Source of the DNA: Pseudahrensia aquimaris
GTDB taxonomy: Bacteria > Pseudomonadota > Alphaproteobacteria > Rhizobiales > Rhizobiaceae
Length of the DNA stretch: 64,000 nucleotides
Direction of reading: 5' to 3'
NCBI RefSeq assembly: GCF_042676045.1
Contig: NZ_JBHTJV010000009.1
Coordinates: 62,001 to 126,000, forward strand
Shown: positions 34,627 through 43,119 of the stretch, in pieces
Numbering within the stretch: the stretch's first letter is position 1
Layout of the letters: every line of letters starts with the position of its first letter
Translations under genes and position numbers: made by a program
Notes under the pieces: generated by a model
Database searches by the model: none
Seen by the model: the letters and a program-made list of their open reading frames with translations, nothing else
What the model was told of the DNA's origin: nothing

Positions 34627-35565
34627 ATGACCGAGATCACAGCCAAAACCCGTCCACATTTTCACAAGCTGCTGCAAATGTGTGCTGACCTGCCAGCCCT
34701 GCGCACAGCAGTTATCTGTCCTGAGGAAGCCAACGCGCTCGAAGGCGCACTCGACGCCCGTGATGCAGGACTTATCGCCCCGATCTTAGTGGGTGATCGT
34801 AGCCGCATCGAAATGACGGCAAACGCCGCCGGGCTGAACATCGAGGGTTTGGAAATTGTGCAAGGCGATACTGAAGAGGCAGCGGCGCATCGCGGTGTAG
34901 ATCTCGTATCGGAAGGAAAGGCCGACGCCTTGATGAAGGGCTATATCCATTCCGATACCTATCTTGCCGCCGTTATCCGCAAGGAAAACGGCCTGCGCGG
35001 CAAGGGCCGCACCAGCCATTGTTTCGTGATGGACGTGCCCAATTGGCCCCGTCCGGTCATCATCACCGATGCCGCACTCAACGTCGCACCGGAATTGAAG
35101 CACCTGATCGCAATCACTCAAAACGGCCTTGATCTCGCTCGTGCACTTGGCATTGAAACGCCGAAAGCAGCAATTCTGTCGGCCACCGAGACACCCAACC
35201 CCGGCATTCCCTCTTCTATGGTTGCGCGCCAAGTTGCTGACGCCGCCAAAGCGGGTCAGATCACCGGCGGCGAGGTCGATGGCCCCTTTGCGCTCGACAA
35301 CGCAGTCAGCATAGAGGCCGCAGAGCTAAAGGGCATCAAATCTTCCGTGGCGGGGGACGCGGATATTCTGGTTGTGCCAAACATCGAAGCGGGCAACATC
35401 TTCTTCAAAGCCCTTACCTTCATGGGTGGTGGCGAAACGTCTGGCCTTGTCGTTGGCGCAACAGCCCCCGTCATCCTCACCAGTCGCGCCGACAGCGCCG
35501 AAGCGCGGCTCGCCTCCTCGGCCTTGGCAGTTCTTTATAACGAATTTCTAAAGACCAGCACCTAG
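34627..35565 (+). CDS. Phosphate acetyl/butyryltransferase family protein
   Basis: 312-residue enzyme of the PTA_PTB family, interconverting an acyl-CoA and an acyl-phosphate. Family segments: ADALMKGYIHSDTYLAAV, LNVAPELKHLIAITQNG, VPNIEAGNIFFKALTFMGGG and GLVVGATAPVILTSRADS at the C-terminus. In rhizobia such genes often carry an acetate kinase neighbour; none is here, so the direction and acyl chain are unclear. Start at 34627 with GAAAGAG upstream. Convergent with the L,D-transpeptidase; stops share CTAG. Confidence 0.83.
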   Translation: MTEITAKTRPHFHKLLQMCADLPALRTAVICPEEANALEGALDARDAGLIAPILVGDRSRIEMTANAAGLNIEGLEIVQGDTEEAAAHRGVDLVSEGKADALMKGYIHSDTYLAAVIRKENGLRGKGRTSHCFVMDVPNWPRPVIITDAALNVAPELKHLIAITQNGLDLARALGIETPKAAILSATETPNPGIPSSMVARQVADAAKAGQITGGEVDGPFALDNAVSIEAAELKGIKSSVAGDADILVVPNIEAGNIFFKALTFMGGGETSGLVVGATAPVILTSRADSAEARLASSALAVLYNEFLKTST

Positions 35566-36110
35566 CCAACAACCATCACGGTGCGTCCGTTGATCCTTGG
35601 CAACAGCCAGTGCATGTCAGCCCGCGAGATTGCAATGCACCCTTCAGTGGGTCGATAATCGTCATGGGCGAGGTGAAAGAATATCGCGCTGCCACCACGG
35701 GTCATTCGCCGCGTGATGTTGTGGTCTATCACAATGAACACGTCGTAGAGATGGTCGTCGCGCAAAAGCCGCTCATGGCTTGCCGGATAGGGCAGCTTGA
35801 CCCGTCGGTTATAATTGCGGTCGCCAACTGCATCGCACCACCCATCGTTCGGCCCGATCAACGCTTGCGGAAGCGCAGAGACGTTCTGAAATCCAGCATC
35901 TGGTCTTGCATAGACATCCAGCAGCACAAAGCGTCCGATTGGTGTCTTGCCGTCACCTTCCCGCTTGATTGATCCCAAACCACCGCGCCCCAAGGCGCAG
36001 CGCAAAACGCGCCCACCTGCCTGCAAAAACCCTTGGGTTTCGTGGCCAGGCCGTTTCCGAACAATCAACTGCCGAAACGGCGTATTGCACACATGGTCAG
36101 TTCTTTGCAC
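35562..36110 (-). CDS. L,D-transpeptidase family protein (YkuD, short)
   Basis: 182-residue YkuD-type catalytic domain with no obvious signal peptide. The catalytic region reads FFHLAHDDYRPTEGCIAISR, with the histidine and nucleophilic cysteine in the right order, and GDGKTPIGRFVLLDVY upstream. Start is GTG at 36110, preceded by AGGGG; no ATG suits. It sits divergent from the CenR-like response regulator, a conserved neighbourhood in Rhizobiales, which fits CenR's known link to the cell envelope. Lack of a leader is odd for a periplasmic enzyme and could mean a missed start or non-classical export. Confidence 0.78.
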   Translation of the reverse strand: MQRTDHVCNTPFRQLIVRKRPGHETQGFLQAGGRVLRCALGRGGLGSIKREGDGKTPIGRFVLLDVYARPDAGFQNVSALPQALIGPNDGWCDAVGDRNYNRRVKLPYPASHERLLRDDHLYDVFIVIDHNITRRMTRGGSAIFFHLAHDDYRPTEGCIAISRADMHWLLPRINGRTVMVVG

Positions 36111-36126
36111 TTTGGCCCCTTTTGGC

Positions 36127-36175
36127 TCACAATCGACTGGCAGATTTCACAATCGCGTGTGATTCTAATTCACAC
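36127..36175. promoter_or_regulatory. Repeat and dyad region between L,D-transpeptidase and cenR
   Basis: TCACAATCG occurs at 36127-36135 and 36147-36155, exactly 20 bases (about two helical turns) apart. A perfect inverted repeat GTGTGA-N7-TCACAC follows at 36157-36175, close to a CRP-type half-site pair but with a 7- instead of 6-base spacer. It lies in the 131-base divergent promoter region. Regulatory use is inferred. Confidence 0.4.
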
Positions 36176-36241
36176 CGTTTTTTATCATGATTTAGCGGCT
36201 TAGATGCGCCTTTTGAAATTTCAGACCAATCCGAGGGAAAC

Positions 36242-36925
36242 ATGACCGAACGCACCCTGCTTCTTGTCGATGACGACAACGATCTGCGCGAGGCTCTCGT
36301 AGAGCAATTGTCGCTCTACGACGAATTCACAATGATCCAAGAGCAAACGGCCACGGCAGGCATCAAAACCGCCCGCGACAACCGAATTGACCTTCTGGTG
36401 ATGGATGTTGGTCTGCCAGATATGGATGGCCGCGAGGCGGTCAAGCTGCTGCGCAAGGGTGGATTCAAATCACCGATCATCATGCTCACGGCCCATGACA
36501 CCGACAGCGACACGATCCTTGGATTGGAAGCTGGGGCCAATGACTACATCACCAAGCCGTTCAAATTTGCAGTCCTGCTTGCCCGCATTCGCGCACAGCT
36601 TCGCCAACATGAGCAAAGCGAAGATGCCGTTTTCACCATCGGGCAATATTCCTTCCGTCCGGCACAGAAAATCATGATTGAGGAGGACGGATCCAAGGTC
36701 CGGCTGACCGAGAAGGAAACAGCAATCCTTAAATATCTCTACCGCGCAGAGCGTAAGGTCATCACGCGTGATGTTCTGCTGGAGGAAGTCTGGGGTTACA
36801 ATTCCGGCGTTACCACCCACACGTTGGAAACCCACATCTACCGCCTGCGCCAAAAGATCGAACGCGATCCGTCTAACGCACAATTGTTGGTCACCGACTC
36901 AGGTGGATACAAACTTGTTCCCTAA
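36242..36925 (+). CDS. cenR: OmpR-family response regulator, CenR-like
   Basis: 227-residue regulator with a receiver domain (acidic pair D10/D11, phosphorylated D55 in VMDVGLPDMDG, TKPF lysine) and a winged-helix DNA-binding domain (VITRDVLLEEVWGYNSGVTTHTLETHI). The sequence and neighbourhood match CenR, which controls envelope functions and cell division in alphaproteobacteria. No histidine kinase is adjacent, as is usual for orphan cenR. Ribosome site GAGGGAAAC. It is followed after 18 bases by the cyclic-nucleotide-binding protein and probably shares its transcript. The gene symbol rests on remembered similarity. Confidence 0.8.
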   Translation: MTERTLLLVDDDNDLREALVEQLSLYDEFTMIQEQTATAGIKTARDNRIDLLVMDVGLPDMDGREAVKLLRKGGFKSPIIMLTAHDTDSDTILGLEAGANDYITKPFKFAVLLARIRAQLRQHEQSEDAVFTIGQYSFRPAQKIMIEEDGSKVRLTEKETAILKYLYRAERKVITRDVLLEEVWGYNSGVTTHTLETHIYRLRQKIERDPSNAQLLVTDSGGYKLVP

Positions 36926-36943
36926 TCGCAGGACGGCCCACAC

Positions 36944-37438
36944 ATGAGCCTGGATCACGATATCCGCCTGCTGTCGCGGGTGCGGTTGTTCGAAGGCTTT
37001 CAGCCCGAACATCTGCGTTTGATCGCGTTTGGCGCGGAGCACCGCACGCTGGCGCAGGGAACTCGCCTTTATCGGCAAGATACCTATTCAGACGGCGGCT
37101 ATGTGATCATTAGCGGCATGATGCAACTGACGTCCGGGCCAAATGATACAGTTATTTCCGTCCATTCAACCGGAGCGCTGATCGGCGAATTGGCTCTCAT
37201 CACAGAAACCAACCACGCCGCCACAGCGACCGCAGCGCAAGATTCAGAGGTGCTGAAAATTCCTCGTCCGCTGTTCCGCAGAATGCTGGAGGAATACCCA
37301 AGTCTGGCAGAAAGTCTGCGTGACCGTATCAGCACATCCATTTCAGAGTTCATCGCAAAACTGGAAACCGTTCGCATTAAGCTGGACCAAGCAAACGAGC
37401 GTGCCGCGCAAGAATCAAAATCAGAGGCCGAGACATGA
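36944..37438 (+). CDS. Cyclic nucleotide-binding domain protein
   Basis: 164-residue protein with one cNMP-binding beta-barrel (about residues 15-125, with GALIGELALITETNHAATATA as phosphate-binding cassette) and a helical C-terminus. There is no helix-turn-helix, so it is not a Crp/Fnr transcription factor. It may act as a cAMP- or cGMP-sensing partner; ligand and target unknown. Cotranscribed with the CenR-like gene and overlaps the serine hydrolase gene by 4 bases (ATGA). Confidence 0.83.
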   Translation: MSLDHDIRLLSRVRLFEGFQPEHLRLIAFGAEHRTLAQGTRLYRQDTYSDGGYVIISGMMQLTSGPNDTVISVHSTGALIGELALITETNHAATATAAQDSEVLKIPRPLFRRMLEEYPSLAESLRDRISTSISEFIAKLETVRIKLDQANERAAQESKSEAET

Positions 37439-38490
37439 AGCGCATGGGGCTTGCTTCGTTTAATTTTTCAACCGGCACCGCATTTGTAGCGCTGGCCTGC
37501 GCGTTGTCATTTGCTGCACCGAACAACAGCGCGAATGCGCAAGCACCCAACCAACAGCGCTTCACCAAAGTCGAGACCAACTGGCTCGCATGGGCGCGCA
37601 AAAATCGTGTCAGTCAATCGCAATTGGCATTGGGCTATCGCGGTCGCATCGTGTACAGCCGCGCACTGAACACCGAAATTGAGGCTCCAATGACGCTGGC
37701 CAGCCTCAGCAAAGCAGTCACCGGAGCTTGTTTTTTACAACTTGAAAAAGACGAGGTTCTTTCCCGAGACACAACCTTGGGCGAATTTCGGGCAGAAGGC
37801 ATTTTGAGAGACTTCTCCGATTCAGCCGCGGACGAAGTGTCTCTCACCCAGTTCCTCACGCACACTTCAGGGCTCCAGCCGGACATCACACAGGGCAATG
37901 TTCAAAATCTTTTCAACAAGAGCGAAAACCGTTTGGAGGAGATCGCGCTGGAAGCCGTCGACGCGCGTAATTTGCGCGGCACGATTGGGGATTACTTTTA
38001 CAACAATGGAAACTATGCGGTGATAGGCGCGATCATCGAGGCCAAAACTGAGACGACATACGAAGAAGCGTGCAAAGAAGCGCTGGAAGAGCTCGACGGA
38101 ATGGACGGCATCACGCCCAGTCCCTTGCTAAAATCCATTTCCGCCTTTGGCGGTTGGCAAGCATCAGCGCAGAGTTTTTTGACATTCGCCAACGCAGCCT
38201 TTGGGCAAAACACCGATATCCAAAACAACCGCTTTGCCCTTCCCTACGCGGAAATTGACAACAACTTATACTATGGCCCTGGCGTTCTTTTTCGAAAAAA
38301 CCGGACTTTAGGAACCAATGTATGGCATTTCGGCATGTTGTGCTTTCCTGACCCCGAATACGATGCAGGCTCCTATTTCGCTATCATAGGAGGCGATTGG
38401 AGCGTTGCAGTCACCCACAACAAGTGTCTGAAAAACAACGCAGCGCTTGAACTCGATCAAACACTGATGCAGGGCATATTCAGCCGCTAA
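37435..38490 (+). CDS. Serine hydrolase, beta-lactamase/penicillin-binding class C fold
   Basis: 351-residue protein with a Sec signal peptide (about residues 1-36, ending NAQA) and a class C beta-lactamase-type domain. The SxxK nucleophile is S90-K93 (ASLSKAV), and YNNGNY (Y-x-N type) follows about residue 190. Likely a periplasmic D,D-peptidase or esterase rather than a true lactamase. It is wedged between the cyclic-nucleotide protein and xthA, which are direct neighbours in many related genomes, so it may be an insertion in the conserved block. Its stop overlaps the convergent xthA stop by 4 bases. Confidence 0.82.
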   Translation: MKRMGLASFNFSTGTAFVALACALSFAAPNNSANAQAPNQQRFTKVETNWLAWARKNRVSQSQLALGYRGRIVYSRALNTEIEAPMTLASLSKAVTGACFLQLEKDEVLSRDTTLGEFRAEGILRDFSDSAADEVSLTQFLTHTSGLQPDITQGNVQNLFNKSENRLEEIALEAVDARNLRGTIGDYFYNNGNYAVIGAIIEAKTETTYEEACKEALEELDGMDGITPSPLLKSISAFGGWQASAQSFLTFANAAFGQNTDIQNNRFALPYAEIDNNLYYGPGVLFRKNRTLGTNVWHFGMLCFPDPEYDAGSYFAIIGGDWSVAVTHNKCLKNNAALELDQTLMQGIFSR

Positions 38491-39290
38491 AGCGCGAAAC
38501 GGGCAATCACCGGCACGTGGTCTGACGGTTTGACCCAGCCGCGCGCTTCGCGCAGCACCGACACATCCACCAATTTTGCAGCCAGTTCCGGCGCTGTCCA
38601 AACATGGTCCAGACGGCGACCTTTATCGCTCTCATCCCAATTGGGAGAGCGATAGCTCCACCAGGTGAACAGCTTGTCCTCCGGCGGAAAGTGCTGCCGC
38701 ATAACGTCCGACCAGCCACCAAGCTGCATGATTTCGTGCATGCCTTCAGTTTCGATCGGGGTGTGGCTGACAACTTTAAGAAGCTGCTTGTGCGACCACA
38801 CATCGGTTTCCAGCGGCGCAATGTTCAAATCACCCACCAACACTTGCGGCACAGAGCTTTGCACTGCTTTCAACCGCTTCATTTCGTCAAGAAAATCCAG
38901 TTTGTGGGCAAACTTCTCGTTCTTGTCCGGGTCCGGGATATCGCCACCAGCAGGCACGTAAAAATTGTGCAAGCCAATCGGTCCGGAAGATGTGTCGATA
39001 TGGGTATGAACATGACGAGTGTCGCCCTTGCCGCAATAGTCGGTTGAACTCACATCGCGCAACGGATGCTTAGAGACTGTCGCCACTCCGTGATAGCCCT
39101 TTTGACCGTGAACAGCGTGGTGCTCATAGCCAAGCTTTTTGAAAGCCTTGGCCGGGAACTGATCGTTCTGGCACTTGATTTCCTGCAAGCACAAAACGTC
39201 TGGCTCGTACTCGCGCAGAAAATCTTCCACGATGCCGATGCGCAGGCGCACCGAATTGATGTTCCATGTTGCGATTGAAAACGGGGCCAT
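38487..39290 (-). CDS. xthA: Exodeoxyribonuclease III (AP endonuclease)
   Basis: 267-residue ExoIII-type AP endonuclease/3'-5' exonuclease for base excision repair. Visible: IATWNINSVRLR (N7-type residue), LCLQEIKCQNDQFP (metal-binding Glu), LVGDLNIAP, and the C-terminal RLDHVWTAPEL and SDHVPVIARF with the catalytic Asp-His pair. Standard length. Downstream of lolA on the same strand, 103 bases apart. Confidence 0.95.
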   Translation of the reverse strand: MAPFSIATWNINSVRLRIGIVEDFLREYEPDVLCLQEIKCQNDQFPAKAFKKLGYEHHAVHGQKGYHGVATVSKHPLRDVSSTDYCGKGDTRHVHTHIDTSSGPIGLHNFYVPAGGDIPDPDKNEKFAHKLDFLDEMKRLKAVQSSVPQVLVGDLNIAPLETDVWSHKQLLKVVSHTPIETEGMHEIMQLGGWSDVMRQHFPPEDKLFTWWSYRSPNWDESDKGRRLDHVWTAPELAAKLVDVSVLREARGWVKPSDHVPVIARFAL

Positions 39291-39393
39291 GCGGGGTGCG
39301 CCTTAGCAAAGGGATCAAAGACCCAATTTGCCGAGACAGCGCTTCACTCACAAGGGCTGCACGGGCTTCTCCACGCGCAAATGAGCCAAAGAC

Positions 39394-40032
39394 TTAGCGA
39401 TCGTTGCTGTTTCGGGTGTTGGCGAGCTGATTGATTTTGAAAATGCGGTCGCGCAGCTTCACGTTATTCTGCACGTTGAAAATCATCACCGACGTATCCT
39501 TGCCCTGATCGTCAGTGATCGTCCACTGGCGCAATTCATACGATTTCGGGTCAAACATCAGCGTTATTTTGGCATTTCCAAACACGCTCTTATTGGCGAG
39601 GTAGACCGTGGTCAGATCCGCCTCACGCTTCACACCCTTGATCGCTTCGTCGTTAATGTCGATGCGGTCTGACAGCAAAAGCCTCAACGGCGTTTTAGAC
39701 AAAGGCGCATAGTCCCAAGTCTTCAATCGGCGGTTGTGAATAGCAACCGTTTTGCCATCTGCCTTCACAAGGATCGGGGAAGGTTTGGCGTAGTCGAAGC
39801 GAATTTTGCCCGGTCGCTTGAGAAAGAACTTTCCGCCAGTCTGTTCGCCATTAGGACCGAACTGAATGAACTCACCCATCATCGATGGCACGCCAGAGAA
39901 ATGCTGGCTGATGCGCTTAACCGCGGCGGCATCTTTGCCAGACATTTTTGCCTGAGCAGGCGCAAGGGCCAACATTCCGGCCACGGCGGCACCGAAGAAA
40001 ATTCTGGAAACGGACTGTGTCAGGGATGCCAT
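39394..40032 (-). CDS. lolA: Outer-membrane lipoprotein carrier protein LolA
   Basis: Periplasmic chaperone carrying lipoproteins from LolCDE to the outer membrane, 212 residues. Signal peptide about 1-27, ending PAQA. The LolA core (MMGEFIQFGPNGEQTGGKF, RPGKIRFDYAKPSPILVKADGKTVA in two blocks) is clear. Start at 40032; the longer frame adds a polar leader before the signal. Follows ftsK on the same strand; the 122-base gap has a hairpin (40109-40126, AGCGCCA/TGGCGCT) without a T-run. Confidence 0.9.
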   Translation of the reverse strand: MASLTQSVSRIFFGAAVAGMLALAPAQAKMSGKDAAAVKRISQHFSGVPSMMGEFIQFGPNGEQTGGKFFLKRPGKIRFDYAKPSPILVKADGKTVAIHNRRLKTWDYAPLSKTPLRLLLSDRIDINDEAIKGVKREADLTTVYLANKSVFGNAKITLMFDPKSYELRQWTITDDQGKDTSVMIFNVQNNVKLRDRIFKINQLANTRNSNDR

Positions 40033-40154
40033 AGCGGGATCGTCTTTCGATAAAGCGTGTTTGAAATCCGCGAACTCGAAAACTACTGGCGGACGGTTCC
40101 TTGTGTTAAGCGCCAACTTTGGCGCTGATATGATGATGCGCGCAGAGCGCGAGA

Positions 40155-42848
40155 CTATATCGTCTCGTCCTCCGCAGGCACCAGAATCTCGCGTTTGCCC
40201 GCATGGTTGGCGGGGCTGATAACGCCCTCTTGCTCCATCCGCTCGATGAGCGAAGCAGCTTTGTTATAACCAACCGACAAGCGGCGTTGAATGTAGGACG
40301 TAGATGCCTTTCGGTCGCGCAATACGATGGCCACAGCCTGATCATACGGATCGTCGCTATCGCCCAGACCACCAGCAGCACCGCCGCCACCGCCTTCAGA
40401 GCCACCTTCGTCTTCTTCATCTTCTTCCGTGATGCCTTCAAGATATTGCGGCACACCCTGGGCTTTCAAATGATTGACGATGGCTTCCACTTCAGGGTCA
40501 TCCACGAACGGACCGTGGACACGTGTGATGCGGCCACCACCAGCCATGTAGAGCATGTCGCCCATGCCGAGCAGTTGCTCGGCACCGGATTCGCCCAACA
40601 TCACGCGGCTGTCGATTTTTGAGGTGACCTGGAAGGAGATACGGGTCGGGAAGTTGGCCTTGATCGTGCCCGTAATCACATCGGTTGAAGGACGCTGTGT
40701 CGCCATGATGACGTGAATGCCCGCAGCACGCGCCATCTGCGCCAGACGCTGGACGGTGCCTTCAATGTCTTTACCGGCAACCATCATCAGGTCGGCCATT
40801 TCATCGATCACGACCACGATGTAAGGCATCGGCTCCAGATCGAGTTCCTCGACCTCATAAATCGCTTCGCCCGTGTCGCGGTCAAAGCCGGTCTGCACGG
40901 TGCGGGTGATATTCTCGCCCTTCGCTGCGGCTTCCTCGACGCGGGCATTGAACCCATCGATGTTACGCACGCCGACTTTCGACATTTTCTTGTAGCGCTC
41001 TTCCATCTCGCGCACGGACCATTTCAGCGCAACAACGGCCTTTTTCGGGTCCACGACGACGGGTGTGAGCAAATGCGGGATGCCGTCATAGATCGACAAT
41101 TCCAACATCTTCGGATCAATCATGATGAGTTTACACTTGTCCGGGCCGTGCTTGTAGAGCAGCGACAGGATCATCGTGTTGATAGCGACCGATTTACCCG
41201 AGCCGGTTGTACCGGCCACGAGAAGGTGAGGCATCTTCGCCATGTCGGCGATGATTGGTGCGCCGCCGATATCTTTGCCCAAGCACATGGGCAGTTTCAT
41301 CTTCGATTGTTTGAACTCTTTGCTGGAAAGCTGCTGGCGCAAATACACCGTCTCGCGCTTTTTGTTCGGCAATTCGATGCCGATGGCGTTGCGACCGGGA
41401 ACCACTGCAACACGGGCAGCAATCGCGCTCATGGAGCGGGCAATATCGTCAGCCAAACCGATCACACGGGAAGACTTGATACCCGGTGCTGGCTCCAGTT
41501 CATAAAGCGTAACCACAGGACCAGGTCGCACAGCGATGATCTGGCCTTTGACGCCAAAGTCCTCCAACACGCCTTCCAGCGTGCGGGCATTTTCCTCAAG
41601 CTGCTCTTTGGAGAGCGTCTCGTCCTGAACCAAATTGCGCTCTTCCGAAAGCAAATCCAGATTTGGCAATGAAAACTTGCCGCCCGTCTTTGCCTTTGCG
41701 CGAACAGCCTGCGCAGGAGCCGGAGCAGGTTTGGAGGCAACGGGTGCAGATGGCGCAACATCATAATCAGGCATCGCAATCGCTTCAGCCTGTGGTTCGA
41801 TTGTAACAGGTTCATAAGCCGTCACTTCCGGCTCGATCCAATCTTCGTTATCGTCGGCATCGGCGGCAGGCACGAATGTGTTTGGACGTTGGGCATCGAA
41901 ATGTGGCTCAACATGCGGCTGCTGCGCCATTGGTGCGTGAGGTGCTTGAGGCTGCATACCTTGCTGCTGCATCTTCGCCAGATAGGCAGCCTGATGGCGC
42001 TCTGCACGGCGCCCAGCCATGTTGGAAAGGCCAGCGCGTGCGGAATAATAAAGGTGCATTGCAAGACCAATCGGCATTGCAGCGATGGCGAACCAATCGC
42101 GCGAACCGTCATCCGTCTCGGCAAAATCATCAAAGGCGACGTTGCTCTCTTCCACTGCATCGGAATCAGCCACCACCGCACCAGCACGGGCAGGAATGCC
42201 CTTGGTCAATCGGCAAGCGCGCAGAAGCGCCCAGAAGCCGGGCACGAAGAAGACCGCGCCCAATACAACTGCAAATGCGCCACCTGGGTAATTTCCTAGG
42301 AAAGCGGCTGGAAAGCCCAACACCGCATCGCCCAGAACACCGCCCATACCTACCGGCAAAGGCCACCCATTCGGAACAGCGAGGCAGCTTGCGGCGGAGG
42401 ATAGAAGCCCCAGTGCCAAAGCCCAAAAGCCAAAACGGGTTTTCAAAAGGCCAAGCGGACGGGCTGTCCATTTGAACAAGCCCCAAACGAGAGGCGGCAA
42501 CAACAGCACAACCGATGCAAAACCAAAAAACTGCATAGCGATATCAGCAAAACTCGCACCGGCGTAGCCCAACCAATTCGATGGTGATTTGTCGTTAGCA
42601 AACGTGATGCTGGGATCGGCAGCGTTCCAAGTGGCCAGCGCAATGCAACCCAAAAGGGCAATTGCCACCAGCGAACCGCCGGAGATTCTGTCAATCGAAC
42701 GGATGACAAACTGCGGGACGTGCACAGAGATACGTCGTGCGCCACGCGGAGTGCCGCCAGTGGCGATGGGGTCCATATCCGAGGCAGCGCCTGCGGCCGA
42801 ACCGCTAGCATGTCTCGGCGCTATCATCGTCACATCGCCAGCCTGCAT
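40155..42848 (-). CDS. ftsK: DNA translocase FtsK
   Basis: 897-residue septal DNA pump that coordinates chromosome segregation with division. N-terminal membrane domain with four to five helices (about residues 50-210), a Pro/Ala/Gln-rich linker, the RecA-type motor with Walker A GTTGSGKS near residue 545, Walker B VVVIDEMADLM, and the C-terminal gamma winged helix (TSYIQRRLSVGYNKAASLIERME) that reads KOPS. Start ATG at 42848 with GGAAGGTG upstream. A perfect CtrA-type box lies about 106-121 bases upstream, suggesting cell-cycle control. Confidence 0.97.
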   Translation of the reverse strand: MQAGDVTMIAPRHASGSAAGAASDMDPIATGGTPRGARRISVHVPQFVIRSIDRISGGSLVAIALLGCIALATWNAADPSITFANDKSPSNWLGYAGASFADIAMQFFGFASVVLLLPPLVWGLFKWTARPLGLLKTRFGFWALALGLLSSAASCLAVPNGWPLPVGMGGVLGDAVLGFPAAFLGNYPGGAFAVVLGAVFFVPGFWALLRACRLTKGIPARAGAVVADSDAVEESNVAFDDFAETDDGSRDWFAIAAMPIGLAMHLYYSARAGLSNMAGRRAERHQAAYLAKMQQQGMQPQAPHAPMAQQPHVEPHFDAQRPNTFVPAADADDNEDWIEPEVTAYEPVTIEPQAEAIAMPDYDVAPSAPVASKPAPAPAQAVRAKAKTGGKFSLPNLDLLSEERNLVQDETLSKEQLEENARTLEGVLEDFGVKGQIIAVRPGPVVTLYELEPAPGIKSSRVIGLADDIARSMSAIAARVAVVPGRNAIGIELPNKKRETVYLRQQLSSKEFKQSKMKLPMCLGKDIGGAPIIADMAKMPHLLVAGTTGSGKSVAINTMILSLLYKHGPDKCKLIMIDPKMLELSIYDGIPHLLTPVVVDPKKAVVALKWSVREMEERYKKMSKVGVRNIDGFNARVEEAAAKGENITRTVQTGFDRDTGEAIYEVEELDLEPMPYIVVVIDEMADLMMVAGKDIEGTVQRLAQMARAAGIHVIMATQRPSTDVITGTIKANFPTRISFQVTSKIDSRVMLGESGAEQLLGMGDMLYMAGGGRITRVHGPFVDDPEVEAIVNHLKAQGVPQYLEGITEEDEEDEGGSEGGGGGAAGGLGDSDDPYDQAVAIVLRDRKASTSYIQRRLSVGYNKAASLIERMEQEGVISPANHAGKREILVPAEDETI

Positions 42849-42947
42849 GATTCACCTTCCCAAACACCACAACGCATACACATCAAAGGTTGAGCCGACC
42901 TGCAGTCGCACTTCACCCCTGATTAATTTGAAGGCAAGATAGGACGG

Positions 42948-42974
42948 CGATGGTTAAAGCCCTGTTAACCATCG
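42948..42974. promoter_or_regulatory. CtrA-type box in a 10-bp inverted repeat upstream of ftsK
   Basis: CGATGGTTAA and TTAACCATCG are perfectly complementary and separated by 7 bases. Inside lies TTAA-N7-TTAAC (42954-42969), the full consensus for the cell-cycle regulator CtrA. The only start codon it can serve is that of ftsK to its left, since amtB reads leftward toward it and ends at a terminator. Confidence 0.6.
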
Positions 42975-43002
42975 AAGCGTTTCCCAACGATCAAAACACC
43001 AT

Positions 43003-43035
43003 GAAAAAGGCCCACCCGGTTTCCCGGATGGGCCT
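43003..43035 (-). terminator. Rho-independent terminator after amtB
   Basis: On the minus strand AGGCCCA-CCGG / CCGG-TGGGCCT closes around a short loop and is followed by TTTTT. A smaller hairpin CCCC/GGGG (43038-43051) lies just before it. The rest of 42849-43119 holds the CtrA-type box and no gene. Confidence 0.83.
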
Positions 43036-43119
43036 GTCCCCAAATCTGGGGTGTTGCGGACGCGGCGGGTGGAGAGGGGAGGAGATCCCGCCGCGTCAAC
43101 CTGTGTGTCAGTTCAACCC

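Noticed and set aside
40109..40126. Hairpin between ftsK and lolA as terminator
   Set aside because: Stem AGCGCCA/TGGCGCT is good but no T-run follows on either strand; at most a transcript-stabilising structure.
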